64,000 bases of DNA from positions 744,001 to 808,000 of the forward strand of contig NZ_CP113064.1 in assembly GCF_026625805.1 (NCBI RefSeq), given 5' to 3'. This DNA is from Brevundimonas sp. SL130. Its GTDB lineage: Bacteria; Pseudomonadota; Alphaproteobacteria; Caulobacterales; Caulobacteraceae. The translations under genes and the position numbers were made by a program. The notes under the pieces are model-generated. The model was not told the DNA's origin, did not search any database, and was given only the letters and a program-made list of their open reading frames with translations. Shown piece by piece: positions 45,069-53,301 of the stretch (the first letter of the stretch is position 1; every line of letters begins with the position of its first letter).

Positions 45069-46031
45069 ATGTCGATTGTCCGCTCGCCGCGCCACCCCGG
45101 CGTGATCGGCGCCGCCGTCTTCGCCGCCGCTGTCTTCGTTTCGGGGGCCGCCGTGGCGGGTCCCCGGCCCGCCGGTCCGGCGCGCATGCCGATCGGCGCC
45201 GTCGTTGGGGCGCCGTCCGGCTTCCTCGACTTCTGCGAACGCTCGCCCCGCGACTGCCTGGCTCCGGGCGAGCGGGTGAACCTCGCCGAGATTCGCGCTC
45301 GCGCCAATTCCCTCTATTGGGCCGGTGTTTTCGGACGCACTGAACAGGTGGCCTCCAGCCGCCCGGCCGCGACGCGCCCGGCGGCGAACGCCAACGGCTT
45401 CGACTGGAGCCGCGTCTTCCCTCAACGCGCCGCCGCCGCGCCCGCCGTTCCGGACCCCCGTCGCGAAGGTGTCGCTGTGGCGATGGAAGATGTCGCCACG
45501 CCGGCCGTCGAAGCCGGCGCCGCCCAGGGCGATGCGGCCCCGTCAGCCGAGGATTTCGGCCGCGACGTTTCGGCGCGGGTCAGGGATCTGGACCGGTCTT
45601 GGGCCCGTCCCTCCGTGGTCAAGACCGCCCCGGTCATCGCCTTGTCGGACAGTGACTGGAAGGCGATCAGCGACATCAACCGCCAGGTCAATCGCCAGAT
45701 CCGCAGCGGCTCGGACGCCCGGGTCTATGGCGTCGGCGACTATTGGACGGTGCCGAACGGCGACCGCGCGCGGGGCGACTGCGAGGACTATGTCCTGGCC
45801 AAGCGCCGCGCTCTGGTTCGCGCCGGCTATCCGGTCGGCGCCCTGTCCATCTCTGTGGTCGAGACCCGCTGGGGCGAGATCCACGCCGTGCTTCTGGTGG
45901 CCACGGACCGGGGCGATTACGTCCTGGACAATCTGACCGGCCGCATCTCGCGCTGGGATCAGGCCGACTATAAGTGGCGCGAGCGTCAGGCCCCCGGCAA
46001 GACGTTCGAATGGGTCCGCATGGCGGGCTGA
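45069..46031 (+). CDS. transglutaminase-like cysteine peptidase (BTLCP/LapG-like)
   Basis: A 320-residue protein with a signal peptide (about 1-31, ending AAVAG) and an Ala/Pro-rich linker. The catalytic domain is about 170-320. The nucleophile Cys is in RGDCEDYVLAKR, the His in GEIHAVLLVAT and the Asp in VLDNLTG, the classical Cys-His-Asp order. LapG relatives cut adhesins at the periplasmic face. I see no LapD partner nearby. It is divergent from the Wza-like gene. The alternative start is 45051. Confidence 0.82.
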   Translation: MSIVRSPRHPGVIGAAVFAAAVFVSGAAVAGPRPAGPARMPIGAVVGAPSGFLDFCERSPRDCLAPGERVNLAEIRARANSLYWAGVFGRTEQVASSRPAATRPAANANGFDWSRVFPQRAAAAPAVPDPRREGVAVAMEDVATPAVEAGAAQGDAAPSAEDFGRDVSARVRDLDRSWARPSVVKTAPVIALSDSDWKAISDINRQVNRQIRSGSDARVYGVGDYWTVPNGDRARGDCEDYVLAKRRALVRAGYPVGALSISVVETRWGEIHAVLLVATDRGDYVLDNLTGRISRWDQADYKWRERQAPGKTFEWVRMAG

Positions 46032-46223
46032 GTCCGCTTTCCGGAAGATTTCGCGCTCCCGTCCTGATACACTTGCGCCTAGCACTGGGTCGAAACGGCA
46101 CAGGGCGGCGTGGCGCCTCAAGGTTCATCACTCTCCAGGCGACGTCGCCATCGCGGCGCCGCACTTGCTGTGTGAACTGATCGGACGCCCCGCGCGGCCC
46201 GCGTCCCCTCTGCCGGAGCAAGA

Positions 46224-47366
46224 ATGACTTTCGACCGCGACACGCCTCCCACGCCGCCGCCCTTCGCTGGACCGCGCAGCCCACGCGGACCGGTCAAGCC
46301 AAACGGACCGCGCCGGTTGCGACTGCGGTTCCGGCGGATTCACGTCATCGGCGTCGCGCTTCTGGTTCTGGCGTTGGCGATCGTCGCTGTGGTCGTGATC
46401 CGATCCCAGGGCGTCGCAGGCGGCGCGCGCCCCGGCGCTCGACAGACGGCCCTGGCGCAGGCGCCGGCCGGCATGCAGCAGATGGTGGACACCACCCTGG
46501 CCCCGGATGACATCCGCCCCATCACCCCGGACGAGGCGCGGGCCTTCAACGCCGCCCTGCCGTTCTCGACCCTGCCCATCCTTTCGGCCAAGCCCTTCAT
46601 CATGCCGGCCGACAAGCTGGAGGACTATGCGCGTGCGCTCGATTGCCTGACCGCCGCCGTCTATTATGAGGCGGGCGGCGAGACGGCCCTGGGGCAGGCG
46701 GCGGTGGCCCAGGTGGTGGTCAACCGCATGCGGCACCCGGCCTATCCCAAGACGATCTGCGGCGTGGTCTTCCAGGGCTCGGAACGCGCCACGGGGTGCC
46801 AGTTCAGCTTCACCTGCGACGGCGCCATGACCCGTCCGCCTTCGCCCGAGGGCTGGGCGCGCGCCCGTCTGGCCGCCGGCGGCGCCCTGAACGGCTTCGT
46901 CGCCCCCGGCGTCGGCATGGCGACCCATTATCACACCGACTGGGTCGCGCCCTATTGGGCCGAGCGTCTGGTCAAGATGCGCCAGATCGGAACCCATATT
47001 TTCTACCGCTGGGGCGGGGGCTGGGGCCTGCCGCCCGCCTTCACCGGCCGTCACGCGGGCGTCGAGCCGACGATTGCGAAGATGGCGCTGGTCGCCACGC
47101 CGATCGACCCGCTGGAGCTGGACGATCCCTTGCTCGCGCCGCCGCCGCCTGTTGTGGTCGCCATGGCGCCCCCGCCAGCACTGCCCTCAATCGCGGCGCC
47201 GCCTGTTCAGGCCCCGGTCACGCCAAAGCCTGCGATAGCGCCGGTCTCCAGCGCTCCGCCCCCGCCGACGGCGGCGACGGCCCGCCCGACCGTGGAGAAT
47301 CCGCTGACGACCACGCCGGGCGAATCTCAGTCTCGCCGCCGCTCCCGGATCGCCGCACCGTCCTAA
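46224..47366 (+). CDS. SleB-like cell wall hydrolase, membrane-anchored
   Basis: A 380-residue protein with an N-terminal Pro/Arg-rich cytoplasmic part and one membrane helix (about 42-62). The hydrolase domain begins ALDCLTAAVYYEAGGETALGQAAVAQVVVNR (about 138-168) and contains GCQFSFTCDG and ATHYHTDWVAPYW, the SleB/Hydrolase_2 pattern of peptidoglycan-cleaving enzymes. A Pro/Ala-rich tail of about 90 residues follows. Its stop overlaps the convergent oxidoreductase by 4 bp. Confidence 0.9.
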   Translation: MTFDRDTPPTPPPFAGPRSPRGPVKPNGPRRLRLRFRRIHVIGVALLVLALAIVAVVVIRSQGVAGGARPGARQTALAQAPAGMQQMVDTTLAPDDIRPITPDEARAFNAALPFSTLPILSAKPFIMPADKLEDYARALDCLTAAVYYEAGGETALGQAAVAQVVVNRMRHPAYPKTICGVVFQGSERATGCQFSFTCDGAMTRPPSPEGWARARLAAGGALNGFVAPGVGMATHYHTDWVAPYWAERLVKMRQIGTHIFYRWGGGWGLPPAFTGRHAGVEPTIAKMALVATPIDPLELDDPLLAPPPPVVVAMAPPPALPSIAAPPVQAPVTPKPAIAPVSSAPPPPTAATARPTVENPLTTTPGESQSRRRSRIAAPS

Positions 47367-48712
47367 AGCGGCGCGGACTGCGCCAAGCCTGCGGTCAAGG
47401 TGGCGGCCAGGTCGCGGGCCTGGCCCCGCAGGTCGGGGACCGCCGTCATTTCCCAGAAGGCGCCGCGCGTCATCGGTCCTATGGCGTAAAGGCCCGCCGC
47501 CGGTTCGCCGGCGGCGTTTGTCAGCCGCCCCGCCTCATCGACCTCCAGGCCCAGGCCCAGGGGATCGGGCCGGCCATATCCCTTGGCCAACAGGTCGCGG
47601 ATGACCGGCTCGGCGCTATGCTGGATCACCCCCAGGGGGCCGGTGCAGTTGATCACCAGATCGAACCGGTCGCGGATTGGCCGCCGACGATGGCGCGGAC
47701 GCCAGGACGCCTCGACCGTCCCGCCGTCGAGCACCGCGCCGGTCAGCTTGCCCGCCAGCACCGTCAGTTCGCCCGAGGCCAACAGGGACGCGATCTCTCG
47801 CGCCGTTCCCGGCGACATCCGGTGACGATGCACGTCCCATACGGGGCGCAGGTGGCGCAGGAAGCGTCGCTTCTGCTCAGGCGTCCAGCCGCGCCACAAG
47901 ATTCGCGCGTTCTGTCTCAGCCGGTCGAACACCGCCCGCCAGTCGTGGGTCCGGGTCGCGTCCCGCACCTGGCCCAGAACCTCGGCGGGGCCGCCCGAGA
48001 ATTCGCCAGAGAAGGGCTGCGGCGGGACCGTGGCGTGGCCGCGCGGCAGCAGGCCGTGGCGCGACAGGGCCGTGAAACGCCGCCCCGTGCGTCGCAGGGT
48101 CAACACCGCGTCCACCATGGTCAGGCCGGACCCGATCACCAGTATGCTCCGCGCCGCGCCGATGCGCTCGACGTCGATCCGCCAGGGATTGTCGACATAG
48201 GCCGACGAGGCCAGGACCGCCGCATCGATCCCCGACGGCGAGGCCGGCTCCAGATTGCCCAGAGCCAGGATCACGGCGTCGGCCGTCACGACCTGATCGC
48301 CGACGACGATGCGCCAGCCCGCCGCTTCAGCCTCGATCGACCGCGCCTCGCCCCGGACCAGGGTCAGCCGCTCCGCCGCTCCATCGCGGGCCTCGTCCAG
48401 AAGATGGCGTAGATAGTCGCCGTACATGCCGCGGGTGATGAACCCGTCCTGCGCGCGCCACGTCGGCTGTTCCGCCAGCCAGTCGGCCAGATGTCCCGGC
48501 TGATCGGGAAAGGCGCTCATATTGTCCAGGCGGACGTTCAGCAGATGGCCGGGGTTGCCGGTGTCATAGGCGACGCCGGGCCCGAAGGCGGCGCGCCGTT
48601 CGATCAGGCTCACCCGAATCGCTGGGCAGTGTCTCAGCAATTGGATCGCCGTGAGCAGGCCGCTGAAGCCCGCGCCGACGATGGCGACATGCGGTCCCTG
48701 GTCGTGCGGCAT
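47363..48712 (-). CDS. FAD/NAD(P)-binding oxidoreductase
   Basis: A 449-residue flavoprotein. The dinucleotide-binding VAIVGAGFSGLLTAIQLL is near residues 9-26. FGPGVAYDTGNPGHLLNVRLDNMSAFPD (about 43-70) and a second Rossmann site ILVIGSGLTMVDAVL near 190-204 follow, as in the FAD-NAD(P)-binding YdhS-like group. The reaction is unknown. It lies between a cell wall hydrolase and a GT26 gene. Confidence 0.82.
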   Translation of the reverse strand: MPHDQGPHVAIVGAGFSGLLTAIQLLRHCPAIRVSLIERRAAFGPGVAYDTGNPGHLLNVRLDNMSAFPDQPGHLADWLAEQPTWRAQDGFITRGMYGDYLRHLLDEARDGAAERLTLVRGEARSIEAEAAGWRIVVGDQVVTADAVILALGNLEPASPSGIDAAVLASSAYVDNPWRIDVERIGAARSILVIGSGLTMVDAVLTLRRTGRRFTALSRHGLLPRGHATVPPQPFSGEFSGGPAEVLGQVRDATRTHDWRAVFDRLRQNARILWRGWTPEQKRRFLRHLRPVWDVHRHRMSPGTAREIASLLASGELTVLAGKLTGAVLDGGTVEASWRPRHRRRPIRDRFDLVINCTGPLGVIQHSAEPVIRDLLAKGYGRPDPLGLGLEVDEAGRLTNAAGEPAAGLYAIGPMTRGAFWEMTAVPDLRGQARDLAATLTAGLAQSAPL

Positions 48713-48795
48713 CTGCGCTCCCGGTTCGAGCCTCCCTGCGGAGGCGCTCCGCCCTTAACAGGCCGGGCGGCGAAGGGGTTCGATCGTGGCCATAA

Positions 48796-48818
48796 ATTCC
48801 TATTCAACAAGTAGGAAT
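48796..48818. promoter_or_regulatory. AT-rich inverted repeat
   Basis: ATTCCTA and TAGGAAT form a 7-bp inverted repeat around a nine-base spacer in the 111-bp gap between the GT26 gene and the oxidoreductase gene. It could be an operator for the latter or a weak terminator for the former; TTTAT follows on the minus strand. Confidence 0.4.
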
Positions 48819-48823
48819 ATCTA

Positions 48824-49735
48824 TCAGGCGCCGCGCGGAAAATTATCGACGGGCGGGGCGCCGAAGTCCTCGCTCCGCCGGGCCGTCTTGCCGACCATGC
48901 GACGCCGCGCCGCGCGCAGGTCGCGGATCGCCAGAGGGATCAGGGCCCAGGGTTCGACGCAATAGCGGGTGAACAGCCGACGCGGGTTCTGCACCAGCCG
49001 ATAGGCCCATTCGACCCCGGCCCGGCCCATCCAGCGGGGCGCCGGCGTCTGGGTTCCGGCCTCATAGTCGAAGGCCGCGCCGACCGAGAAGATCACGCAG
49101 TCGGGCAGGGCGTCGAACACCGCCAGGGTCCACAGCTCCTGACGCGGCATGCCCATGCCGACGAACAGGATATGCGGCTTGAACGCCTGGATCTCGGCGA
49201 CGATCTCGGCGTTGTCGGCCGAGCCGGGCGTAGCGTCGAAAAAGCCGTGGCGGGTGCGGATCTCGGTCTTGGGATAGCGGGCGCCCAGGCGTCGCGCCGC
49301 CTCTTCGCCCACGCCCGGTTCGCCGCCGACCGACATGACGCGCCATCCCTTGCGGTCGGCCACGCTCCAGAAATAGTCGCGCCAGTCCAGATAGGTGCAG
49401 CGGTGAAAGCCCCGGCTGTGCAGGCCCAGGGCCCGCGAGAACCAGATCATCGGCGTCGAATCGACCTCGATCAGCTCGGCCTTGTCATAGAAGGCCCGCA
49501 GCTCCGGCTGTTTCTGGATCAGATACAGGCTGTGCAGATTATGGTTGGCGATCAGGCTCTTGCGGCCCTCGGCCACGGCGTCCTGAACATGGTGCAGCAC
49601 TTCTTCGGGCTTCACCAGATCGACCAGCTGGCCGAACATATGCACCCGCTCGCGCCGCCGCCGCCGCTTGCGATAGGCCGCGCGCGGGCAGGAGCGACGC
49701 TCTGTCGTCGGGGATGTCAGGGACGCGTCCGCCAT
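48824..49735 (-). CDS. WecG/TagA/CpsF family glycosyltransferase (GT26)
   Basis: A 303-residue protein. The GT26 signatures are ANHNLHSLYLIQKQPELRAFYDKAELIEVDSTPMIWFSRALG and later HILFVGMGMPRQELW and VGAAFDYEAGTQTPAPRWM. GT26 enzymes transfer a sugar to an undecaprenyl-linked intermediate at the cytoplasmic membrane. HfsJ, a holdfast enzyme of Caulobacter, belongs to the same family, as I recall. The N-terminus is unusually Arg-rich (YRKRRRRRER). The start is 49735. Confidence 0.88.
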   Translation of the reverse strand: MADASLTSPTTERRSCPRAAYRKRRRRRERVHMFGQLVDLVKPEEVLHHVQDAVAEGRKSLIANHNLHSLYLIQKQPELRAFYDKAELIEVDSTPMIWFSRALGLHSRGFHRCTYLDWRDYFWSVADRKGWRVMSVGGEPGVGEEAARRLGARYPKTEIRTRHGFFDATPGSADNAEIVAEIQAFKPHILFVGMGMPRQELWTLAVFDALPDCVIFSVGAAFDYEAGTQTPAPRWMGRAGVEWAYRLVQNPRRLFTRYCVEPWALIPLAIRDLRAARRRMVGKTARRSEDFGAPPVDNFPRGA

Positions 49736-49782
49736 GCCCCATCCATAGGGGGCAGGCCTCAAAGCGGGGTAAGCGAACAGGC

Positions 49783-50187
49783 TTAACGCGCCGAAAACAG
49801 GTCCGGTCTCGCCCGCTCGGCCCAGGCGCGCAGGGCGCTGGCCGCCGCCACGCCCACCCCGTCCGCCATCAGGTCGAACAGATTGGCCGACCGTCCGCTG
49901 AGCCCCTGAACCGCCTCGACGCCTGCGCCCAGGGCCAGGGCCAGCAGGGCGGTGCGCCAGATCCCCAGGCTGGGCGCGATCAGGGTCAGGCAGACGGTGA
50001 TGATGAAGAAGCCGATGGCGTGCGCCGGCTTGTCGCTCAGGCCGATACCCTCCTCGGCCCCCTGGAAGGGGCCGAGCATGGCGACGAACAGGGCCAGCAG
50101 CGCCAGGACGGCGCCGCCGCGAAGGACGGTCAGAATCACGGGCGCACCGATCAAGGGGAGGGAGAAGGCGCGGAAAACAAAAGCCAC
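49783..50187 (-). CDS. VanZ-like membrane protein
   Basis: A 134-residue protein with about four membrane segments. The middle SDKPAHAIGFFIITVCLTLIAPS and GVEAVQGLSGRSANLFDLMADGVGVA (near 92-117) carry the VanZ-family pattern of conserved polar/acidic residues. Function is unknown, though the family is tied to cell-envelope and teicoplanin resistance. It is upstream of the GT26 gene on the same strand. Confidence 0.8.
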   Translation of the reverse strand: MAFVFRAFSLPLIGAPVILTVLRGGAVLALLALFVAMLGPFQGAEEGIGLSDKPAHAIGFFIITVCLTLIAPSLGIWRTALLALALGAGVEAVQGLSGRSANLFDLMADGVGVAAASALRAWAERARPDLFSAR

Positions 50188-50347
50188 CCTAGGCGCGGAC
50201 CCGCCGAATGGCCACCCGCCGGGGCCTTTGGCCGCGCTTGCGAAATAAAACCGACCTCCGACGAAAAATCCCTGTTGACCCCGCCCGGACCCTCCCTTAG
50301 AGGTCCGCGCCTTCCCGATGGAAACGCCGCAAGGCGCTGCCGACGGG

Positions 50348-50434
<87 letters not shown>

Positions 50435-50477
50435 TATTATGAACGGCGTCGTGTTTTCGGACACGGCGCCGTTTGCT

Positions 50478-50574
50478 TTTTGGGCCTACCGCCTCGCGCG
50501 CGGCGCTCGACTGCTTGAGGCTATTTTCGTTTTGGGGCCTATCGCCTCGCGCGCGGCGCTCGACTGCTTGAGGC
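50478..50574. repeat. imperfect tandem duplication after tRNA-Leu
   Basis: Two units of about 45 bp (50478-50521 and 50530-50574), each containing CGCCTCGCGCGCGGCGCTCGACTGCTTGAGGC preceded by TTTTGGGGCCTA-like sequence, with a period of about 52 bp. A weaker partial unit follows near 50595-50610. They lie in the leader of nrnC. Confidence 0.8.
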
Positions 50575-50666
50575 CGTTTTGTGAATGCGGACGGCGTCTG
50601 CTTGAGGCCCGTCCGTCTCGCTGTAAGCCGTTTCGTCCTGTCCCCCAGCCGTGTAAGAACCAGACC

Positions 50667-51281
50667 ATGACCGTTTACCTGCACGAGGGCGACCTGCCCG
50701 ACGACCTGGACCTGGGGTCCGACGTCGCCATCGATTCCGAGACCATGGGCCTGCGCTTCCGCCGCGACCCCCTGTGCGTGGTCCAGCTGTCGTCCGGCGA
50801 CGGAAACGCCCATGTCGTGCGCCTGAACCGCCCCGCCTACGACTGCCCCAATCTGAAGCGTCTGCTGACCGATCCGGCGGTGACCAAGATCTTCCATTTC
50901 GGCCGCTTCGACATCGGCATGTTCCTGCTGCACCTGGGGGTCGAGACGCGGCCGGTCTATTGCACCAAGATCGCCTCCAAACTGGCCCGCACCTATACCG
51001 ACCGCCACGGCCTCAAGGACGTGGTGCGCGAGACGGTCGGCGTCGACCTGTCCAAGGCCCAGCAGTCGTCCGACTGGGGCGCGGCCGAACTGACCCAGGC
51101 CCAGCTGGACTACGCCGCCTCGGACGTCCTCTATCTGCACGCCGCCCGCGCCAAGCTCGACATGATGCTGGCGCGCGAAGGCCGCACCGAACTGGCGGCC
51201 CGCTGCTTCGACTTCCTGCCGGACCGTTCGGCGCTCGATCTCGCCGGTTGGGACGAGATCGACATATTCGCCCACAGCTGA
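50667..51281 (+). CDS. nrnC: NrnC-type 3'-5' oligoribonuclease (nanoRNase)
   Basis: A 204-residue DEDD exonuclease without the HRDC domains of full RNase D. The motifs are AIDSETMG (near 22-29), FHFGRFDIGM (near 74-83), CTKIASKLARTYTDRHGLKD and the final YAASDVLYLH. The C-terminus LDLAGWDEIDIFAHS is characteristic of NrnC. This enzyme replaces Orn in many alphaproteobacteria and clears dinucleotides. lptC starts 5 bp later. Confidence 0.92.
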   Translation: MTVYLHEGDLPDDLDLGSDVAIDSETMGLRFRRDPLCVVQLSSGDGNAHVVRLNRPAYDCPNLKRLLTDPAVTKIFHFGRFDIGMFLLHLGVETRPVYCTKIASKLARTYTDRHGLKDVVRETVGVDLSKAQQSSDWGAAELTQAQLDYAASDVLYLHAARAKLDMMLAREGRTELAARCFDFLPDRSALDLAGWDEIDIFAHS

Positions 51282-51285
51282 TCCC

Positions 51286-51954
51286 GTGACCGCCCCCCGC
51301 GATCCGACCGGTCATAAAGGCGACGCCGCCGACGAGGCGCGGGTGGTCCTGGCCGGCGCGCGCTGGCGGGCGCATTCGCGGCGGGTCAAGCTGTTCCGCC
51401 GCGTCCTGCCCATCATCATCCTGATGCTGGCGGGCGGTGTCCTGACCTGGACCGTGTTCCGCACCGTCATGTCGGGGGTCGAGCGCAAGGCCAGTCAGGG
51501 CCAGGAGATCCGCCTGGACAAGCCCCTGTTCCACGGCCAGGACGCGCAAGGCCGCGCCTTCACCGTCGGCGCCCAGGGCGCGATCCGCGATCCCTCCACC
51601 GGCCATTTCCGCCTGGTCGGCCCGGCGCTGAAGCTGAACCTGGGCGGCCGCAGGGTCACCGAAATGACCGCCGATGGCGGCACCTATGACGAACAGGCCA
51701 AGACCGTGACCATCGGTCCGAACGTGCGGATTTCGGACGGCGGCTCCGGCTTCGTCCTGACCACGCCCGAGGCCGTGGTCGACACCTCGACCGGAATCAT
51801 CACGGGTTCACGGGGCGTTCAGGGCGCGGGCCCTATTGGAACCATCAGCGCTTCGTCCTATGCGATCTATGATCAGGGCGAGCGCGTGGTGTTCAAGGGC
51901 TCTGGCGACACCAAGATCAGCGGCACCATCAATCCCTCGGGATCAGGCGAATGA
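51286..51954 (+). CDS. lptC: LPS export protein LptC
   Basis: A 222-residue single-pass membrane protein (helix about 40-62). The periplasmic beta-jellyroll begins QEIRLDKPLFHGQDAQGRAFTVGAQGA (near 77-103). With LptA it forms the LPS bridge. The start is GTG, five bases after nrnC, and the stop overlaps lptA by 4 bp. Confidence 0.92.
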   Translation: MTAPRDPTGHKGDAADEARVVLAGARWRAHSRRVKLFRRVLPIIILMLAGGVLTWTVFRTVMSGVERKASQGQEIRLDKPLFHGQDAQGRAFTVGAQGAIRDPSTGHFRLVGPALKLNLGGRRVTEMTADGGTYDEQAKTVTIGPNVRISDGGSGFVLTTPEAVVDTSTGIITGSRGVQGAGPIGTISASSYAIYDQGERVVFKGSGDTKISGTINPSGSGE

Positions 51955-52469
51955 CGGCGATGACATTGAAAACCCAATACGCCCGAAGCGTCGCGGCTCT
52001 GGCGGCCCTGACCCTGCTGGCCCTGCCGGCCGTGGGCGACGCCCAAAGCGCGCGCACCACCTCCAACCAGCCGATCGCCTTCGGGGCGGATGACGGCGAA
52101 CAGGGCGTGGATCGCATCAGCCTGCGCGGACGCGCCGAAATCACCCAGGGCCAGAACCGTCTGCGGGCCGAGGCCATCACCGCCTTCCGCGACGCCCAGG
52201 GCCAGTTCACGCGGGTCGAGGCCACCGGAACCGTCTATTTCGTCACCCCGACCCAGACGATGCGCGGCGACCACGCCGTCTATACCCTGTCGAACGGCGA
52301 GCTGGTCGTGACCGGCAATGTCATCTTGAACCAGGGCAAGAACGTCCTGACCGGCGGTCGGCTGACCTATAACGTCAACACCGACGCAGCGACCATGTCG
52401 GGCGCCCCGCGCGGCGCCGGCGCCGGCAGCCGTATCCAGGGCGTCTTCTATCCCGACGGAACCAACTGA
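51951..52469 (+). CDS. lptA: LPS transport periplasmic protein LptA
   Basis: A 172-residue protein with a signal peptide (about 1-32, ending GDAQS). The LptA/OstA beta-jellyroll follows: RGRAEITQGQNRLRAEAITAFRDAQGQ and GELVVTGNVILNQGKNVLTGGRLTYN. It spans the periplasm between LptC and the outer-membrane translocon. lptC-lptA-lptB is a standard cluster. Confidence 0.92.
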   Translation: MTAMTLKTQYARSVAALAALTLLALPAVGDAQSARTTSNQPIAFGADDGEQGVDRISLRGRAEITQGQNRLRAEAITAFRDAQGQFTRVEATGTVYFVTPTQTMRGDHAVYTLSNGELVVTGNVILNQGKNVLTGGRLTYNVNTDAATMSGAPRGAGAGSRIQGVFYPDGTN

Positions 52470-52506
52470 GGCTCAGGCCCCGGTCAGCTGAGCACGGATC
52501 CAAGAT

Positions 52507-53301
52507 TTGGCCCGCAAGGAACTCTCCGCCCTGAACCTGTCTGACCGGCCTGCGGCAAAGCCCGCGCCGGCGGTTCCGGCTGCCGAAAAAGGACTGCGGG
52601 TCCGCAACATCGCCCGCGCCTTCGGCCAGCGCCAGGTCGTGCGCGACGTCTCCCTGACGGTCCAGCGCGGCGAGGTCGCGGGCCTGCTCGGCCCTAACGG
52701 CGCCGGCAAGACCACCTGTTTCTACATGATCACCGGCCTGATCCCGCCGGATTCCGGGACGATCTGGCTGGACGGCGAGGACATCACCGGCCAGCCCATG
52801 TACCAGCGCAGCCGCATGGGCCTGGGCTATCTGGCCCAGGAGGCCTCGATCTTCCGCGGCATGACGGTCGAGCAGAACATCAAGGCGGTGGTCGAGCTCA
52901 ACCATCCGCGCGATCAGCTGGAGGCCGAGACCGACCGCCTGTTGAACGAACTTCACATCGACCATCTGCGTCACGCCCCGGCCACCGGCCTGTCGGGCGG
53001 CGAACGTCGCCGGGTCGAGATCGCCCGCGCCCTGGCCGGCCGGCCCTCCTTCATCCTGCTGGACGAACCCTTCGCCGGCATCGATCCCCTGGCCATCGCC
53101 GACATCCGTTCGGTCATCCGCTATCTGGCCAGCCAGGGCATCGGCGTCCTGATCACCGACCACAATGTCCGCGAGACCCTGGACATCACCGACCGCGTCT
53201 CGATCATCTCGGGCGGCTCGGTCCTGTTCGAAGGCACGGCCGACGAAGCCGTCAACGACCCCGAGGTCCGCCGCGTCTACCTGGGCGAAAACTACGCCTG
53301 A
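52507..53301 (+). CDS. lptB: LPS export ABC transporter ATP-binding protein LptB
   Basis: A 264-residue ABC ATPase driving LPS extraction with LptFG. Walker A GPNGAGKTT is at about 61-69, signature LSGGERRRVEIARAL near 164-178, and Walker B ILLDEPFAGIDPLA near 185-198. LGYLAQEASIFRGMTVEQN is typical of LptB. The start is TTG, the only start after an in-frame stop at 52489. An extension of about 33 residues precedes the ATPase fold. Confidence 0.93.
   Translation: MARKELSALNLSDRPAAKPAPAVPAAEKGLRVRNIARAFGQRQVVRDVSLTVQRGEVAGLLGPNGAGKTTCFYMITGLIPPDSGTIWLDGEDITGQPMYQRSRMGLGYLAQEASIFRGMTVEQNIKAVVELNHPRDQLEAETDRLLNELHIDHLRHAPATGLSGGERRRVEIARALAGRPSFILLDEPFAGIDPLAIADIRSVIRYLASQGIGVLITDHNVRETLDITDRVSIISGGSVLFEGTADEAVNDPEVRRVYLGENYA

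Noticed and set aside
46796..48412. A 538-residue plus-strand frame across the SleB and flavoprotein genes
   Set aside because: It crosses two well-supported genes in wrong frames and is Arg/Pro/Gly-rich without domains.
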